From the NCBI GenBank assembly GCA_012862575.1, contig BLSF01000037.1, positions 186,001 to 250,000 of the forward strand: a stretch of 64,000 nucleotides of DNA. Direction: 5' to 3'. The notes under the pieces are model-generated. The model was not told the DNA's origin, searched no databases, and was given only the letters and a program-made list of their open reading frames with translations. A program made the position numbers and the translations under genes. How positions within the stretch are numbered: the first letter of the stretch is position 1; every line of letters starts with the position of its first letter. The stretch comes from Parietichytrium sp. I65-24A. Its lineage: Eukaryota > Sar > Bigyra > Thraustochytrida > Thraustochytriidae. Positions 9,345 through 19,490 of the stretch are shown one piece after another.

Positions 9345-12300
9345 TTACGCAGCTTTTTGCTGGTTCTTTCTCGTCATTGCAATCGCTTTGGCCATTGCGT
9401 CCCCGTAGCTTTGCGCCAGCATAGGGGTCGATGCTTGGCCACTTTTAGGAGGAATCGGCCCTTGGCTCTTTGCACTTTCGCTCTGGATGCGGCTTGGACT
9501 TATTCTCTGAACATTAACCTCCTCCAAAGCGCTTCGCGCAAGTCTGACGGGAGTTGGTAGTTGCGCAACCTGCTCTTCCGAGCGCTTCCTCATCTCCTTC
9601 AATTTTCCAACCTGCGAGCTCTGGTCGCGCATTTGTGCGAGCTCTTGGTAGTACTTTCGAACGTGCTTTGCTTTCGTCTTCAAGTCTGCAATGGTCTTTA
9701 AATAGAATTTGACGTCTTTCTCCAGGGTCGCAATATATTCTTGGTCGCGTTTCCGTTGCCCGGATGATCTGGAAGTCGTCGGTTCCTCGCGAACTTGAGG
9801 CACCGAACGATGGTCTTGGTTGGACTCCCGCAACTTAAGAAGAGTATTCTCGCGCTCTCTAATTTCAAGATCTTTAGAGGCGACGAGTTGCTGTAGCTCT
9901 TTTGCGCTCTCTTCTAGTTTTGAGATGGTCTGCTCGCTCTCAAATTTGGCTAGCTTAAGGTTATTTTCAACCGCCTCAAGCGCAGCGTCTTTCGAGTGGA
10001 TCTCGACCCGCAGCTTTGCCCCCACCTGCTTTAAATCTGCCTTCTCTAAATGTAAGTGCGCAATTTTGCTTGCCAGGGCATGTACAAACGCTACTCTCCT
10101 ATCTACTTGCACAAGATTCATTTGCATCAATATTTCTTGCCCCAGCATCGACTCGAGATCAGTTGCAGCCACACCGTTAGAACCATGCAGCTCTTCTTCC
10201 TCTCGAATACGCTCCAGTGCAAATCGCTCTTCGACTTTCAGTTGGTCAATTGAATCCAACGTTTGTTGCAGGTTGAAGGCTTCTTCAGCTGAATGAAGCT
10301 CGATTTGCTTTCGTACTCGGGACTTCTCCGATATCAACTCCTGGAGGTCTGATTCAGCGCGAAGAGCGTCCACATCGTCTTCGGCAGCATTTCGAGCATG
10401 CAACATGTTTTGGATGTCTATATTAAGTTTGTTGAGCTTGGAAGAGAGTTGAATGATGGTTCGGGTTGCGGAAGACTCTCTTCCAAGGCTTTGTTCCAGC
10501 TCTTTACGCGATTTTCCTAAACTGTCGACTTGTTCTTTTCCTCTGGCCACGCGCTGAGCCGCGCGCAACGTCCGAAGGCAAGACTGCACGCTTTCTTCGA
10601 CAAGCCTGTCCATCTCCTCACTTGAACCTCCGTGAGTGGAAGGGTCCGTCCATGCCTCGCCCCTTGCGACCGCCTTGCTCAATCTCTTTTTCAGTGTCTG
10701 GATTGTCGCCTCTTTCTCTGCGAGCGAGTGCTTCTTCTCATCCTCAAGATGTTGCACCATTACTCGATACTCTTCAAGTTCTATCCCCGTTTTATGAAGG
10801 AGTGCTTGGTGTTGCTCGGCCTGAGATGCGATTCGAAGCCTCATGCTATCTATCATTTTCTGTAAGGAACCCATCTGCGACTGAGCCTGTGCCAGGGCTA
10901 GATCTTTTGCCATGACTTCGTTTTGAAGCTTTTGCTCTGCTGCCCGTCGTGCTTCTGCAAAGCCGGAGGAAAATGATGCCGGGGAACCAATCGTGACACT
11001 TCCACCGCCTGGTCTCGCCGGGCTGTCCACCAACAGGTGTCGGTTCTCCTCCTCAACCTCAATCAAGCGCAAGCGAAGCTGCTCACGATCTTCGTGCATG
11101 GCCTGAAGCCGTTGCTGGAGTACTTGCACCTCCTCCACCTTTTTGGAAAAAATTACTTCGTCTCGCTCCAAATCCGATCGAGCCTCTTGTAGGTCTGCAC
11201 GCAGTGCGTCTTTCGCTGCAAGGCACGTAGCGCTTTGGCACTCTGAAGAGCCCTGGCTCGCTTCTTTTGCCTGGGAGTGCACGGACAAGGGCCCACTTGT
11301 GCGGAGAAGTTTCTTGATTCCCATGAAAATCCTCTTGAAAGCTTGCTCCGCGGACGGATTCCCGCTCTTTGCCATGTCCAGCAAGCTCTCCAGCTGCGAG
11401 CGAATGTCGTGCACTTGAGTCGTGGACTGATCGGCTTCTTTCTTTCTGTGCTCAGAGGTTAAAGCCTCTATCTCGGCCTCCAGTTGCCGCACTCGCTCTT
11501 GCTCATGCGCTTCGTTGGTCGTTCCTCGATCTGGACTAGGCAAAGCGTCATTCACAATGGGAAGGTTTTTTATATTCCTTGCCCGGTTGGCGTATTTTAA
11601 AGTGTTCAAGGTTTCTGCATAGCTTTCGTCAGCGGGACTTATGCAGGCCACAAACAAGGTTCGCGAGTTTCCTCCAAGCGAGTCGCGCAAAAGCCGAGTG
11701 AGTTTCGACTGGCGGTACGGGACGTGCTTATGTTGGTGAGTCTTATGATCATGAACCTCGTCTCCGAGCACACTAATTACATTTCCGAGAGCTAAAAGGC
11801 CTTGATTGATCTGAATGGACTCCTGAAATCTTTCCCCTACTGCACCGGTGCGCTTATTCCTCTCTGACCCGGCGAGATCGACGAGGTGGAATTTGGCTGT
11901 CCTTGCCCATCCTTGGCGAGTATTTTTCTGCTCTATCAATAGTGTAAAAATCGCGTGCGACCTTGAAGATTGCGCGTTCATTTGGGTGGAACCCGTCGCA
12001 CGGTAGGCGGACCCTAACTCCAGCTGCTCGATAACTTGGTTAAGGTTGCGCACTGACACCTCCTTTGCTCCCTGGATGACGACGTCCCCATCGCTGGCAT
12101 CTCTGATCTGCACACGCTTCCCACTTTTCAGTTTTGTACCACTTGATGGAGACAGCAAGTCTCTCACGGACTCGTTGTAAATTTCCAAGTAGGCAATGCG
12201 CACCGAAAACTCCACGTCGGCGCGAGTGGCCTGACTAATTCTCTCAAACAGGTGTTTACACACTCGCGGCAAGATCCCTAGTTCACTGACCAACTCGGCA

Positions 12301-12632
12301 CCTCGTCCGTCGCCCCCTTTCCTAGCTAGCCTTGCCGCCGAAGCGCTAGTTCCCATCGTGAAGGTTTTGCCCGACCCAGTTTGCCCATATGCAAGGATTG
12401 TCGCATTGTACCCTTCCAAGCATCCGTCTACAAGGTCTCCCACACTGTGTTCAAACAGCTCCTTTTGCGAACACTGGTCATCGTACACCACATCAAATGT
12501 GAATCTCCGTTCACCAACACGCACCTGCCGGCCACCAATCACCTTTGTGCAATTCTGGCATTCTCGTACCTCTTCTTCCGCGGAGAGGGGCCTGATTCGC
12601 ACCGCCACTCTGACAGGAATCTCCTCGCCCAT
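9345..12632 (-). CDS. Kinesin, kinesin-4 / KIF27-like family
   Basis: A plus-end-type motor of 1095 residues with the motor domain at the N-terminus. Visible motifs: IPVRVAVRIRPL at the start, P-loop GQTGSGKT at residues 83-90, switch I NAQSSRSHAIFT, switch II DLAGSE, and the neck-proximal HVPYRQSKLTRLLRDSLGG and LKYANRARNIKN. The GYNATILAYGQTGSGKT context and the QINQGLLALGNVISVLGD stretch are typical of KIF4/KIF21/KIF7/KIF27. From about residue 370 to 1000 the chain is mostly coiled coil, which implies a dimer, followed by a short basic tail. Kinesin-4 members act on spindle midzones or at ciliary tips; I cannot choose between these roles from sequence. It converges on the 2067-residue gene with 43 bp between stop codons. 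Confidence 0.95.
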   Translation of the reverse strand: MGEEIPVRVAVRIRPLSAEEEVRECQNCTKVIGGRQVRVGERRFTFDVVYDDQCSQKELFEHSVGDLVDGCLEGYNATILAYGQTGSGKTFTMGTSASAARLARKGGDGRGAELVSELGILPRVCKHLFERISQATRADVEFSVRIAYLEIYNESVRDLLSPSSGTKLKSGKRVQIRDASDGDVVIQGAKEVSVRNLNQVIEQLELGSAYRATGSTQMNAQSSRSHAIFTLLIEQKNTRQGWARTAKFHLVDLAGSERNKRTGAVGERFQESIQINQGLLALGNVISVLGDEVHDHKTHQHKHVPYRQSKLTRLLRDSLGGNSRTLFVACISPADESYAETLNTLKYANRARNIKNLPIVNDALPSPDRGTTNEAHEQERVRQLEAEIEALTSEHRKKEADQSTTQVHDIRSQLESLLDMAKSGNPSAEQAFKRIFMGIKKLLRTSGPLSVHSQAKEASQGSSECQSATCLAAKDALRADLQEARSDLERDEVIFSKKVEEVQVLQQRLQAMHEDREQLRLRLIEVEEENRHLLVDSPARPGGGSVTIGSPASFSSGFAEARRAAEQKLQNEVMAKDLALAQAQSQMGSLQKMIDSMRLRIASQAEQHQALLHKTGIELEEYRVMVQHLEDEKKHSLAEKEATIQTLKKRLSKAVARGEAWTDPSTHGGSSEEMDRLVEESVQSCLRTLRAAQRVARGKEQVDSLGKSRKELEQSLGRESSATRTIIQLSSKLNKLNIDIQNMLHARNAAEDDVDALRAESDLQELISEKSRVRKQIELHSAEEAFNLQQTLDSIDQLKVEERFALERIREEEELHGSNGVAATDLESMLGQEILMQMNLVQVDRRVAFVHALASKIAHLHLEKADLKQVGAKLRVEIHSKDAALEAVENNLKLAKFESEQTISKLEESAKELQQLVASKDLEIRERENTLLKLRESNQDHRSVPQVREEPTTSRSSGQRKRDQEYIATLEKDVKFYLKTIADLKTKAKHVRKYYQELAQMRDQSSQVGKLKEMRKRSEEQVAQLPTPVRLARSALEEVNVQRISPSRIQSESAKSQGPIPPKSGQASTPMLAQSYGDAMAKAIAMTRKNQQKAA

Positions 12633-13008
12633 TCAGCCCGAATCAGTCACTGCGCCACTCTATCCCGAAAGTCGGTCCCGGCCAGCAGATGTGCCAACTG
12701 ACCAAACCGTCAAAGGAAGCCAGCAATATCGCCCTATCTCCTAGTCGCGCCGACACACCCTCACTCTATCGCCAAGCCGCCACAGCTGACCTGCAAAGAC
12801 GCGAAATACGTGCTCGTCCCGCTCTTCTGAATCCCACTTAGCTCCGCTGTTCAACCTATCCCCCGTCTTCCGTGCCTTCCGTGCCTTCTGCGTGTTGCAG
12901 TCGCGCAGTGTCAAGTTTGCGACGCCAATGCCGTGGTCCGTCCGCTTGAGAGAGAAAGGAAATCGAGCGTGTACAGCACGCTTGCCCACTGCATCCGCCA
13001 CCGCAGAG

Positions 13009-13068
13009 ACAGATAGATAGATGGATGGATATGTATATATATATAGAGAGAGAGAAGGAGAAAGAGTG
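13009..13068. repeat. GATA/GATG, TA and GA microsatellites
   Basis: Adjacent short arrays of GATA, GATG, TA and GA units in the region upstream of the kinesin gene. They produce spurious minus-strand ORFs rich in Ser, Tyr and Ile. Confidence 0.9.
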
Positions 13069-13298
13069 TACAAGCAAGCTCTGGCGCTTCAAGTTGTTGG
13101 CCTTGTGCACAGTCAGTCTCTCTGTGTTTGATTTGGTTTGAGATTTGATTTATTTTGATTTGGCAAAAAGTCACAGCAGTCACCAGCAGTCGCGTCCAAA
13201 TTATGTAAATTATGCTACTTTCCGGTGAGTAGGAAATGATAGACGGCCACGTAGAGAACAACGAACAAAGCTTGAGGAAGACCCACGTATCAGCAAAT

Positions 13299-14407
13299 AT
13301 GAGCAGCGAATATACGCGATTCTTGGAGTATATATCGGTTTCCGGGTGTCTCGTGGGTCCTGAGGATCCTGAGGATCCTGAGGCTGTGCTTCGATGGCTG
13401 ACGCCGAGAGTGCTGGATGAGTGTATTAAAGCTGGGGTGACAGAAAGCGAGTGCAGTGTAGATGGAGGAGCATGGGAGCATTGGTTTAGCAGAATTGCGG
13501 TGATGGGATATAGCAGGAGCTTGAACTTGATGGTATCTATTCGCCATCGTCCCATACTTTTTGATGAAAATTGATAGGTTGTGCTGGATCAAGGGGGATA
13601 GGATGAACTTATCATTGTGTGTGTTGGCCACTGTGCAGCTCGCTTGTGTTTGTTAACTGTTATTTCATGTCGTATGTGGGCCTCTGCAGCACTGGAAGTC
13701 ACGAGAGGCTTACAAGATTCTTGGTGTAAATGCTGGAGTAAGTGTGCTACGTTAAGGTATCATGCTCACGGATGATAGCGGATGTAAGGGAGAGCATTGG
13801 GAAGACGGATCGAGGCCCGTCCGTCTCTTTGACGACAGCATATTTGGGCTCTTGGTGTCCATGAGAGATTGTGTTGCCTGCACTTGTCTTTAGCTTGTCC
13901 CGGGTTAACCATCTTCTAAATTCTGCTTTTCCTCATCCATCAGAGCCGGGAGACGTGTGAGGTGCGGCACAATTGGCCCTTTCACGTGATCATCGCTAAG
14001 GAGACCGTCGCAGATTCAACGGATGAAACTCGCATGGATGTGCGGCAAAATGCGGCTGCTCGGCCTTTCCCTCCAATCTCTCTCTCTTCAGAGCAATTTT
14101 CGGAAGCTTGGAAACTCGTGAAAGTAGCTGGCCGCTTAACCTCAACATTTTCCAAATATCCGTTGCGATTGGCGAGAACTTCAAGCACCTCAATATGGTG
14201 TCTCCCACTGTTTCGAGTGGGCACTTCGAAGGGCAAGTTGTCTTTACAGCATCAACAGTAGATCACCCCAGCTTTAGATTAAATCGCAACATTCAGTTCA
14301 GTCAATCTCAATTCAAGTTGCCATGCGCAGCATCGTCCATCCTGCTTCCCCCGATTTTCTGTTCTGCTTACCCCCATGACTCTTTAGTCTATGGCCAACA
14401 AGCGTAG
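13299..14407 (+). CDS. Possible small multi-exon gene (unconfirmed)
   Basis: Protein-like stretches occur in order on the plus strand with splice-like borders. The first reads from ATG 13299 (VLRWLTPRVLDECIKAG is typical). A second, short stretch at 13690-13733 (HWKSREAYKILGVNAG) lies between a CTCTGCAG acceptor and a GTAAGT donor. A third follows a TCATCCATCAG acceptor near 13943 (HNWPFHVIIAKETVADS). A fourth follows a pyrimidine-rich TCTCTCTTCAG near 14091 and reads through ISVAIGENFKHLNMVS and GHFEGQVVFTAS. I do not recognise the product, and I could not find the donor for the first stretch, so the model is incomplete. A decayed gene is the alternative. Confidence 0.3.
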
Positions 14408-14763
14408 TAGCCTATCGTTTGGTATTATGGCCTGTACCTGTGGGCGCGAACTCACTGTCAGTGCCAAACTTTTTCTTCAATCAAAGACTTGTGAATCGGG
14501 TCGCATTCGAAGAAAGGAACCAAACAACGGATCGAAGATCAAACGAACAAATGTTTCGAATAAATCGCAGACACAGTGAATTGACTACGAACCACAACCT
14601 GCAGGACCGCTCCTCACTATCGTGTTCACTTCCGCGGTGAACTGCGCGCGGCAGGAGAAAAATGGCGATAAGGTTTCTATAAGGTCCCTTATAGGGGTCC
14701 AAGAGAGTCACACTATCAGTATTATTTTTTTTATCTACATCTAAAAAAATCGGACCTGATTTG

Positions 14764-14863
14764 CTAATCCCCCAGCAAGTGGAAACTGTACGGTGAAGGC
14801 AGCGGTAGCTGCCTAATCCCCCAGCAAGTGGAAACTGTACGGCGAAAAGGCAGCGGTAGCTGC
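14764..14863. repeat. Tandem duplication, about 50-bp unit, two copies
   Basis: A unit beginning CTAATCCCCCAGCAAGTGG and ending GCAGCGGTAGCTGC occurs twice head to tail (14764-14812 and 14813-14863). The copies differ by a few bases near the middle. Each copy contains a short GCAGCGGTAGCTGC near-palindrome. It lies directly beside the hairpin cluster and probably belongs to the same inserted or organelle-like segment. Confidence 0.85.
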
Positions 14864-14966
14864 GTAGCGAATGCACGTTTCGTTCTACTGCTTTGCACGT
14901 CGCATTCTACGGAGAGGAATAGAGCTGCCGTAAGTCAGTTCTATCCGATCCTCCCGTTAGGTGATT

Positions 14967-15129
14967 GAGTACGCCTGCCGAAGGCATGGCGCTACTCAAG
15001 AGCCTATGCACCGAGTAAGCCTGGCTCCGGCAGGCGCAACTCGCGAAGATGAACTGTGAACGCAACGAGTAAGCCTGCCGGAGGCAGGCGCAACTCTCAA
15101 GCACGAAGAAGACCGCCGAAGGCGGGCGC
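14967..15129. repeat. Cluster of four GC-rich palindromic hairpins
   Basis: Three elements share one design: an outer GAGT...ACTC pair around an inner GCCTGCC...GGCAGGC stem with a three- or four-base loop (14967-14997, 15013-15042, 15067-15096). The third is nearly perfect. A fourth, shorter one at 15113-15125 is CCGCCGAAGGCGG. Spacing is about 50 bp. Such dispersed GC hairpins are known from mitochondrial and plastid genomes of algae and fungi, so a nuclear organelle-DNA insertion is possible; the sequence alone does not prove this. Confidence 0.8.
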
Positions 15130-15736
15130 ACTTTGGCTTGTGTAAGTATCAAAATAAACCAAAATTTCCAAAATTCAGCAAATTAGCGGCAGTCGTTCCG
15201 AAAACTGAATGAACGAGCTCTACCTGCTCTTACCATGCACCAATGATAGAATGCACAGTAGAACTTCGGTTCGGTAGAATTCGCGTTACTCTATATGTTG
15301 CTCTAGCTACTAGTTGCTCTACGCACAAGTAAAATGATGTGGTGTAAAAATGTGTAAAAGGTAAAAGGAGGCCCTTGAAAGAGGAGTCTTACTGATGTCC
15401 TGCGGATGGAATTTGGGTGTATTGGGTGGCGCAAAGTCCGTGTCAGGCAACGATAGAGGGTAGTGGTAGCCCCGCATAATGGCGCCTTGGCGCCTGGACT
15501 GGCTGTGAGTGAGCACGAGCATGTAGTCTTCAGTAGCACACATTTCTGGCGCCGGCATCGTACATGGCGTGCCGATTGTGCCAATGTCAATTTCACAGTC
15601 AGTTTCGAAACCTTGACTCTGCCGAGATAGCTTCGCCACTCAGACGCGCGAGTCAGACACTTCGTGGCACTAGCGTGGCAGGCAGCGGCGCACAGGAGGG
15701 CTTGTCAAGGTCGCAACGCTGCGCTTTTCAAGGGCA
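15130..15736. other. Intergenic region upstream of the sulfatase gene
   Basis: About 0.6 kb with no convincing gene. Minus-strand ORFs near 15303-15639 lack recognisable content. The region presumably holds the sulfatase promoter. Confidence 0.4.
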
Positions 15737-17485
15737 ATGAAGCTCAACTTGCTTCTGGTGGCAGTGTTTTGTCACACGGTATGCGCCGAGGGTCAAAATG
15801 TATTGTTGGTTATCGCTGACGACATGCGCGCAGAGACTGGGAGCTACGGATCTTCAAACCTGCGCACGCCAAACTTGGACAAGTTTGCCTCGGAGAGCGT
15901 GGTATTTGACAGTGCTTTCGTCGAGATCCCCAAGTGCGGACCATCTCGAATGTCTATCCTTACATCTCGAACACCTGCGAACTCACAATATTATTATCAC
16001 AGCTCCGGAAACTATGAGCTTAAAGTGGCAAAGCAAGGTCTTGACATCGTGACCTACTTTCGGAAACAGGGATACAAGACCTTTGGAACTAGCAAGGTGT
16101 TTCATTTCCGCAAAACCAACCAAGCTGTCTTTGACAAGTACGATTTTGAGCCAGTGTTGCTTGATGGCGCTTGTCTCTCAGGATCATCCATAGTTTGTCC
16201 CTCGGACTCAGAAGTGTTGACGGACTTGGAAGCCGTTCGTTTTGCAAACGACACCCTTGACACCGTGGCCAAGGCCTCATTCACCAAACCATGGTTCCTT
16301 GCAGTAGGCTTCCGGCGCCCGCATATCAAATGGGAGTACCCCGCAATTCTGGACGAAGGTGCCCCAACACCGTCCGAGCCTTATCCTGCAACAATCAGCG
16401 CTGGCTTCCCAGAGGTTGGCCAACGAGGAATTTGTAAGGAAATCAAGGAGTCTTCTGAGCTCGAGTCAAGCGATTATGGGAGCGGAAGCAACTTGGTAGA
16501 GCTCGCAATCGCGGCAAAATTGCGATTCGCCTATTTTCGCGCGGTTGAGTGGGTCGACAAGCTCTTTGGAATGATTCTGGCTCGCCTGGAGGAAAACGGA
16601 CTCAGTGAAAACACACTTGTCGTCTTCACTTCAGACCATGGTTTCAATCTAGGGGAGAACGGTCAGTGGTGCAAAATGAGCTTAAAGGATTTGGTTCTTC
16701 GCGTCCCCTTGATGATTCGCAACCCTGGATCTACGGCTCAGGCAGGTGTTCGAGTTAAGGAACCAGTGCAGCTCCTCGACTTATTCCCAACCATTGCGGA
16801 CCTAGCTGGAGTTCCGATCAATGCCGCCACGACGAAGCAGTACAAAATTGATGGGATCACCTTCCAGCCACTCATGTCTCCTTCACTTCCTTTATCGAGT
16901 AACGCCGCGGGAAGCATATTGCTTGCAAACACTCTTGCGGGAAGTGAGTATCCCCTATACTCTCGTGCGTTTTCGCTCGTTCAACGATGCGCTGTCCCGG
17001 GATGCGAGGACGTAGATATGAAGAATTTCGAAGCGGTGGGGTATACCGTCCGAACCAGCTCCCTGCGCTACGTAGAGTGGCGAAAGTGGGTACCTTCGAT
17101 CAAAGAAGTAGACTGGTCGGGCGACGTAATCGGAGCTGAGCTCTATGATCTCGCCGTGGATTCTTTTGAGACAAGCAATCTTTACGGCTTGACTGCATAT
17201 GAAGCCAGTGTAGCTGAATTGAGCGAAGACCTTCGAGCGAGGTTCCAGTCGTGCGAGTCCACGGCCTCTGGACGGCGGATCAAAAGTGGGCAATGCAAAA
17301 ACCGTGGAGCGCATTGTGCAATTGGAAAGAAAAACAAGTGTGTAGCGCGCTCAACCTGCTATATGGTGAAAAAGAAGTCCTGCGCATCGACTCGCGCAAA
17401 TGTAGGTTGTGCATATTCGAAAGCGTTGAAGACCTGCTCCTACTCCAGCCTCTCCTTACTCACAAGCGATGTAAATTTAGTGTGA
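15737..17485 (+). CDS. Secreted sulfatase, iduronate-2-sulfatase-like, with Cys-rich tail
   Basis: A 582-residue enzyme predicted to remove sulfate esters from sugars in the endomembrane system or outside the cell. The N-terminus is a signal peptide (MKLNLLLVAVFCHTVCAEG). The metal-binding start VLLVIADDMR follows, with Asp28 and Asp29. The sulfatase signature CGPSR begins at Cys67, the residue converted to formylglycine by the FGE enzyme. Further family motifs are VGFRRPHIKW, VFTSDHGFNLGENGQW and LLDLFPTIADLAGVP, all typical of the iduronate-2-sulfatase branch. After the catalytic domain, from about residue 505, comes a Cys- and Lys-rich extension with about ten cysteines, absent from the animal enzymes I know. 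The start ATG is the first in frame and gives the signal peptide. The substrate is unknown; sulfated wall or scale polysaccharides are an inference. Confidence 0.93.
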   Translation: MKLNLLLVAVFCHTVCAEGQNVLLVIADDMRAETGSYGSSNLRTPNLDKFASESVVFDSAFVEIPKCGPSRMSILTSRTPANSQYYYHSSGNYELKVAKQGLDIVTYFRKQGYKTFGTSKVFHFRKTNQAVFDKYDFEPVLLDGACLSGSSIVCPSDSEVLTDLEAVRFANDTLDTVAKASFTKPWFLAVGFRRPHIKWEYPAILDEGAPTPSEPYPATISAGFPEVGQRGICKEIKESSELESSDYGSGSNLVELAIAAKLRFAYFRAVEWVDKLFGMILARLEENGLSENTLVVFTSDHGFNLGENGQWCKMSLKDLVLRVPLMIRNPGSTAQAGVRVKEPVQLLDLFPTIADLAGVPINAATTKQYKIDGITFQPLMSPSLPLSSNAAGSILLANTLAGSEYPLYSRAFSLVQRCAVPGCEDVDMKNFEAVGYTVRTSSLRYVEWRKWVPSIKEVDWSGDVIGAELYDLAVDSFETSNLYGLTAYEASVAELSEDLRARFQSCESTASGRRIKSGQCKNRGAHCAIGKKNKCVARSTCYMVKKKSCASTRANVGCAYSKALKTCSYSSLSLLTSDVNLV

Positions 17486-17822
17486 TCACTACCTCAAAAA
17501 GCAGTCCATTTGCGTTTTGTTTACAAGATAGTTTTTTTGAATAATTATTTTTTATTCTTATACCTCTAAAACAGTTAAAAGAAAAACAAGAAAGGAGAAA
17601 GTTTTGAAGTGTGAATCGATGACCACACCTAGAGGATCATCACCACGGAGCAAAACGTTCAACCTCATTGCAAATCGACGCAAGGAGTGGAAAACAATAT
17701 ATCTATGAGAACAAAATCATTATTTCTCAATCTGCGACTGGCACCGCCAAAGTGCTTGCCGCATGTACAAATAAAACTCTCAAGTCTAGCGCTTACAAAT
17801 GCGAAATGTTTGGCCTGAAAGA
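17486..17822. other. Convergent 3' intergenic region
   Basis: AT-rich spacer between the stops of the sulfatase and kinase genes. It contains A/T runs and an AATAAA on the plus strand near 17770 that could serve 3' end formation. No gene is visible. Confidence 0.5.
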
Positions 17823-19490
17823 TCACTTGTGGCGAAACTTGGTGGCCTCCATATCAGGGATTGGGGGAACGTAGTATTGCGACCGCTTAAATGCAGCTTT
17901 CCCCTGCGAAATATCCACGGCAGAGTTCTGGAAATTTCGCTGATATGAATTGTTTGGCATCATCCCTATCTCCTCTGTCTTAGATTCGCTGTACTGATGG
18001 ATCGTTCGCGAAGGCAATTGAGGCAAATACCTCTCGTTGTCTAACGCTGGATCGTTTGATTGTGGCTCCAAAGCAGGCCCGATTTCCTCGAAAGAAGGAT
18101 GCTGCTGTTGCTGTTGCTGAGGATGCTGCTTTTTCCTTTTCCCGCTCGCTGGAGCTTGCTGGTGTTGAGTGTGTGTGGATTGCCTTGGAGTCGTCTGACG
18201 CGGAGTCTTTGAAGACTCTGCATCACTACGCTTGCCAGATCTGCTGCCAGATCTCTTTTCAGAGGAACTGGACTTTGCGGAGTCACTTCTTTGAGACCGT
18301 CTGGACCTAGTAATTCTGCCACTCGGTACGCGGTGAAGCGGAGCTTCAAGCTCTTCCAATTTGGACTCGGCCCCAAGTCGTTTCTCCTTCTCCTTACTGA
18401 GCTTCTTTTCCGCCCTCGACTCTCCTTTGGACTCGCGGTCCTTCTCCCTCTCCTTTTCCTCCTTCTGCCCTCTCCTCCTTCTCCGTGCGCTCCTTGATCT
18501 GGTTTCGCGAGAGGAGCTTGTGTCAGGCCGCTCCATGTGAGATCTCGGCGATGATTTAGGAGCATAGGTTGTGAGCTCCTCCAAGTTGAGTGCGTCGTAC
18601 GCTTCTCTATAACTCTCTTTCAACCCTTCAAAATACGGGTGGTCCAGACAGTCTCGCCCAGTTAGTCGATCTTTTGGGTCCATCTGCAACAGGCTCTCAA
18701 TAAAGGAGAGCGCAATCTTGCTAAGTTTCCCCACATATTTTCTCTTCAAAGTTTCGGGACGGCTCATGTCAGGGAATCTGAGACCAGCGAATCTGGGATT
18801 TCGAAGAAAGAGTTGATTCTGACCAGCTGTGAGTGGGCCGAGCGTGCGCTGGATCAGGTAAAGCTGATCAATTTCACTTTCCCCTGGAAATAGTGGTTGA
18901 CCATCGATTAATTCAATCATGATGCAAGCGATTGCCCACGAGTCCACCGAAAAATCATACTGCGTCGACCCAAGAAGCAGCTCCGGGCTTCTGTACCATC
19001 GCGTGGCGACATAGTCTGTTAGCGGTTGGCCCGGTTGAACGACGCGACTAAACCCGAAGTCGCAAAGTTTCAGCGAATGGTCCTTGTTCACCAGGAGATT
19101 CTCTGGTTTAATGTCCCTGTGAATGACATTGTTCGAGTGACAGTAGTATATTGCGATGCAGAGCTGGAATATGTATTTTCGGACGAGCTCGGGTTCCAGG
19201 CCGCTTGGCTGTTCCTCCAGAACCTCCAATAAATTGTTGTCCAGGTATTCAAACACCAGGTACAGCTTTCCTTTCCGGCGAAACGCCTCCTTCAGATTCA
19301 CAATGTTTGGATGCTTGAGTAACCGGAGAATTTTGACTTCTCGCAGGGTCGTCTTTTTGACAATTTCTTCATCCTCACTGTCTTTAAACTTCTTGATGGC
19401 CACCACTTGGTGGTTTTCCTTATTTTTGCATTTGAGCACCACTCCGTAGGCGCCTTCACCGACGATGCCCAAGACTTGATATTTGTTCAT
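17823..19490 (-). CDS. CDKL5-like serine/threonine kinase
   Basis: A 555-residue protein whose first 290 residues form a CMGC kinase domain. Visible: glycine loop GEGAYGVV, Lys33 in VAIKKF, the NKIATxRE-like helix as [14 protein letters not shown], catalytic [10 protein letters not shown] with Asp126, DFGFSR with Asp144, and the activation-loop TDY at 158-160 followed by [20 protein letters not shown] plus [15 protein letters not shown] is the hallmark of the CDKL family, and [16 protein letters not shown] is closest to CDKL5/CDKL1. CDKL kinases control cilium or flagellum length and tubulin-binding proteins in animals and algae. The C-terminal 260 residues are disordered: Arg/Ser/Lys-rich, then a poly-Gln run (QQQQQQ). 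The gene is convergent with the sulfatase. The function here is inferred from the family. Confidence 0.95.
   Translation of the reverse strand: MNKYQVLGIVGEGAYGVVLKCKNKENHQVVAIKKFKDSEDEEIVKKTTLREVKILRLLKHPNIVNLKEAFRRKGKLYLVFEYLDNNLLEVLEEQPSGLEPELVRKYIFQLCIAIYYCHSNNVIHRDIKPENLLVNKDHSLKLCDFGFSRVVQPGQPLTDYVATRWYRSPELLLGSTQYDFSVDSWAIACIMIELIDGQPLFPGESEIDQLYLIQRTLGPLTAGQNQLFLRNPRFAGLRFPDMSRPETLKRKYVGKLSKIALSFIESLLQMDPKDRLTGRDCLDHPYFEGLKESYREAYDALNLEELTTYAPKSSPRSHMERPDTSSSRETRSRSARRRRRGQKEEKEREKDRESKGESRAEKKLSKEKEKRLGAESKLEELEAPLHRVPSGRITRSRRSQRSDSAKSSSSEKRSGSRSGKRSDAESSKTPRQTTPRQSTHTQHQQAPASGKRKKQHPQQQQQQHPSFEEIGPALEPQSNDPALDNERYLPQLPSRTIHQYSESKTEEIGMMPNNSYQRNFQNSAVDISQGKAAFKRSQYYVPPIPDMEATKFRHK

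Noticed and set aside
12632-13555. Minus-strand frames upstream of the kinesin start, up to 214 codons
   Set aside because: Composition follows GATA, TA and GA microsatellites; there is no domain or conserved pattern.
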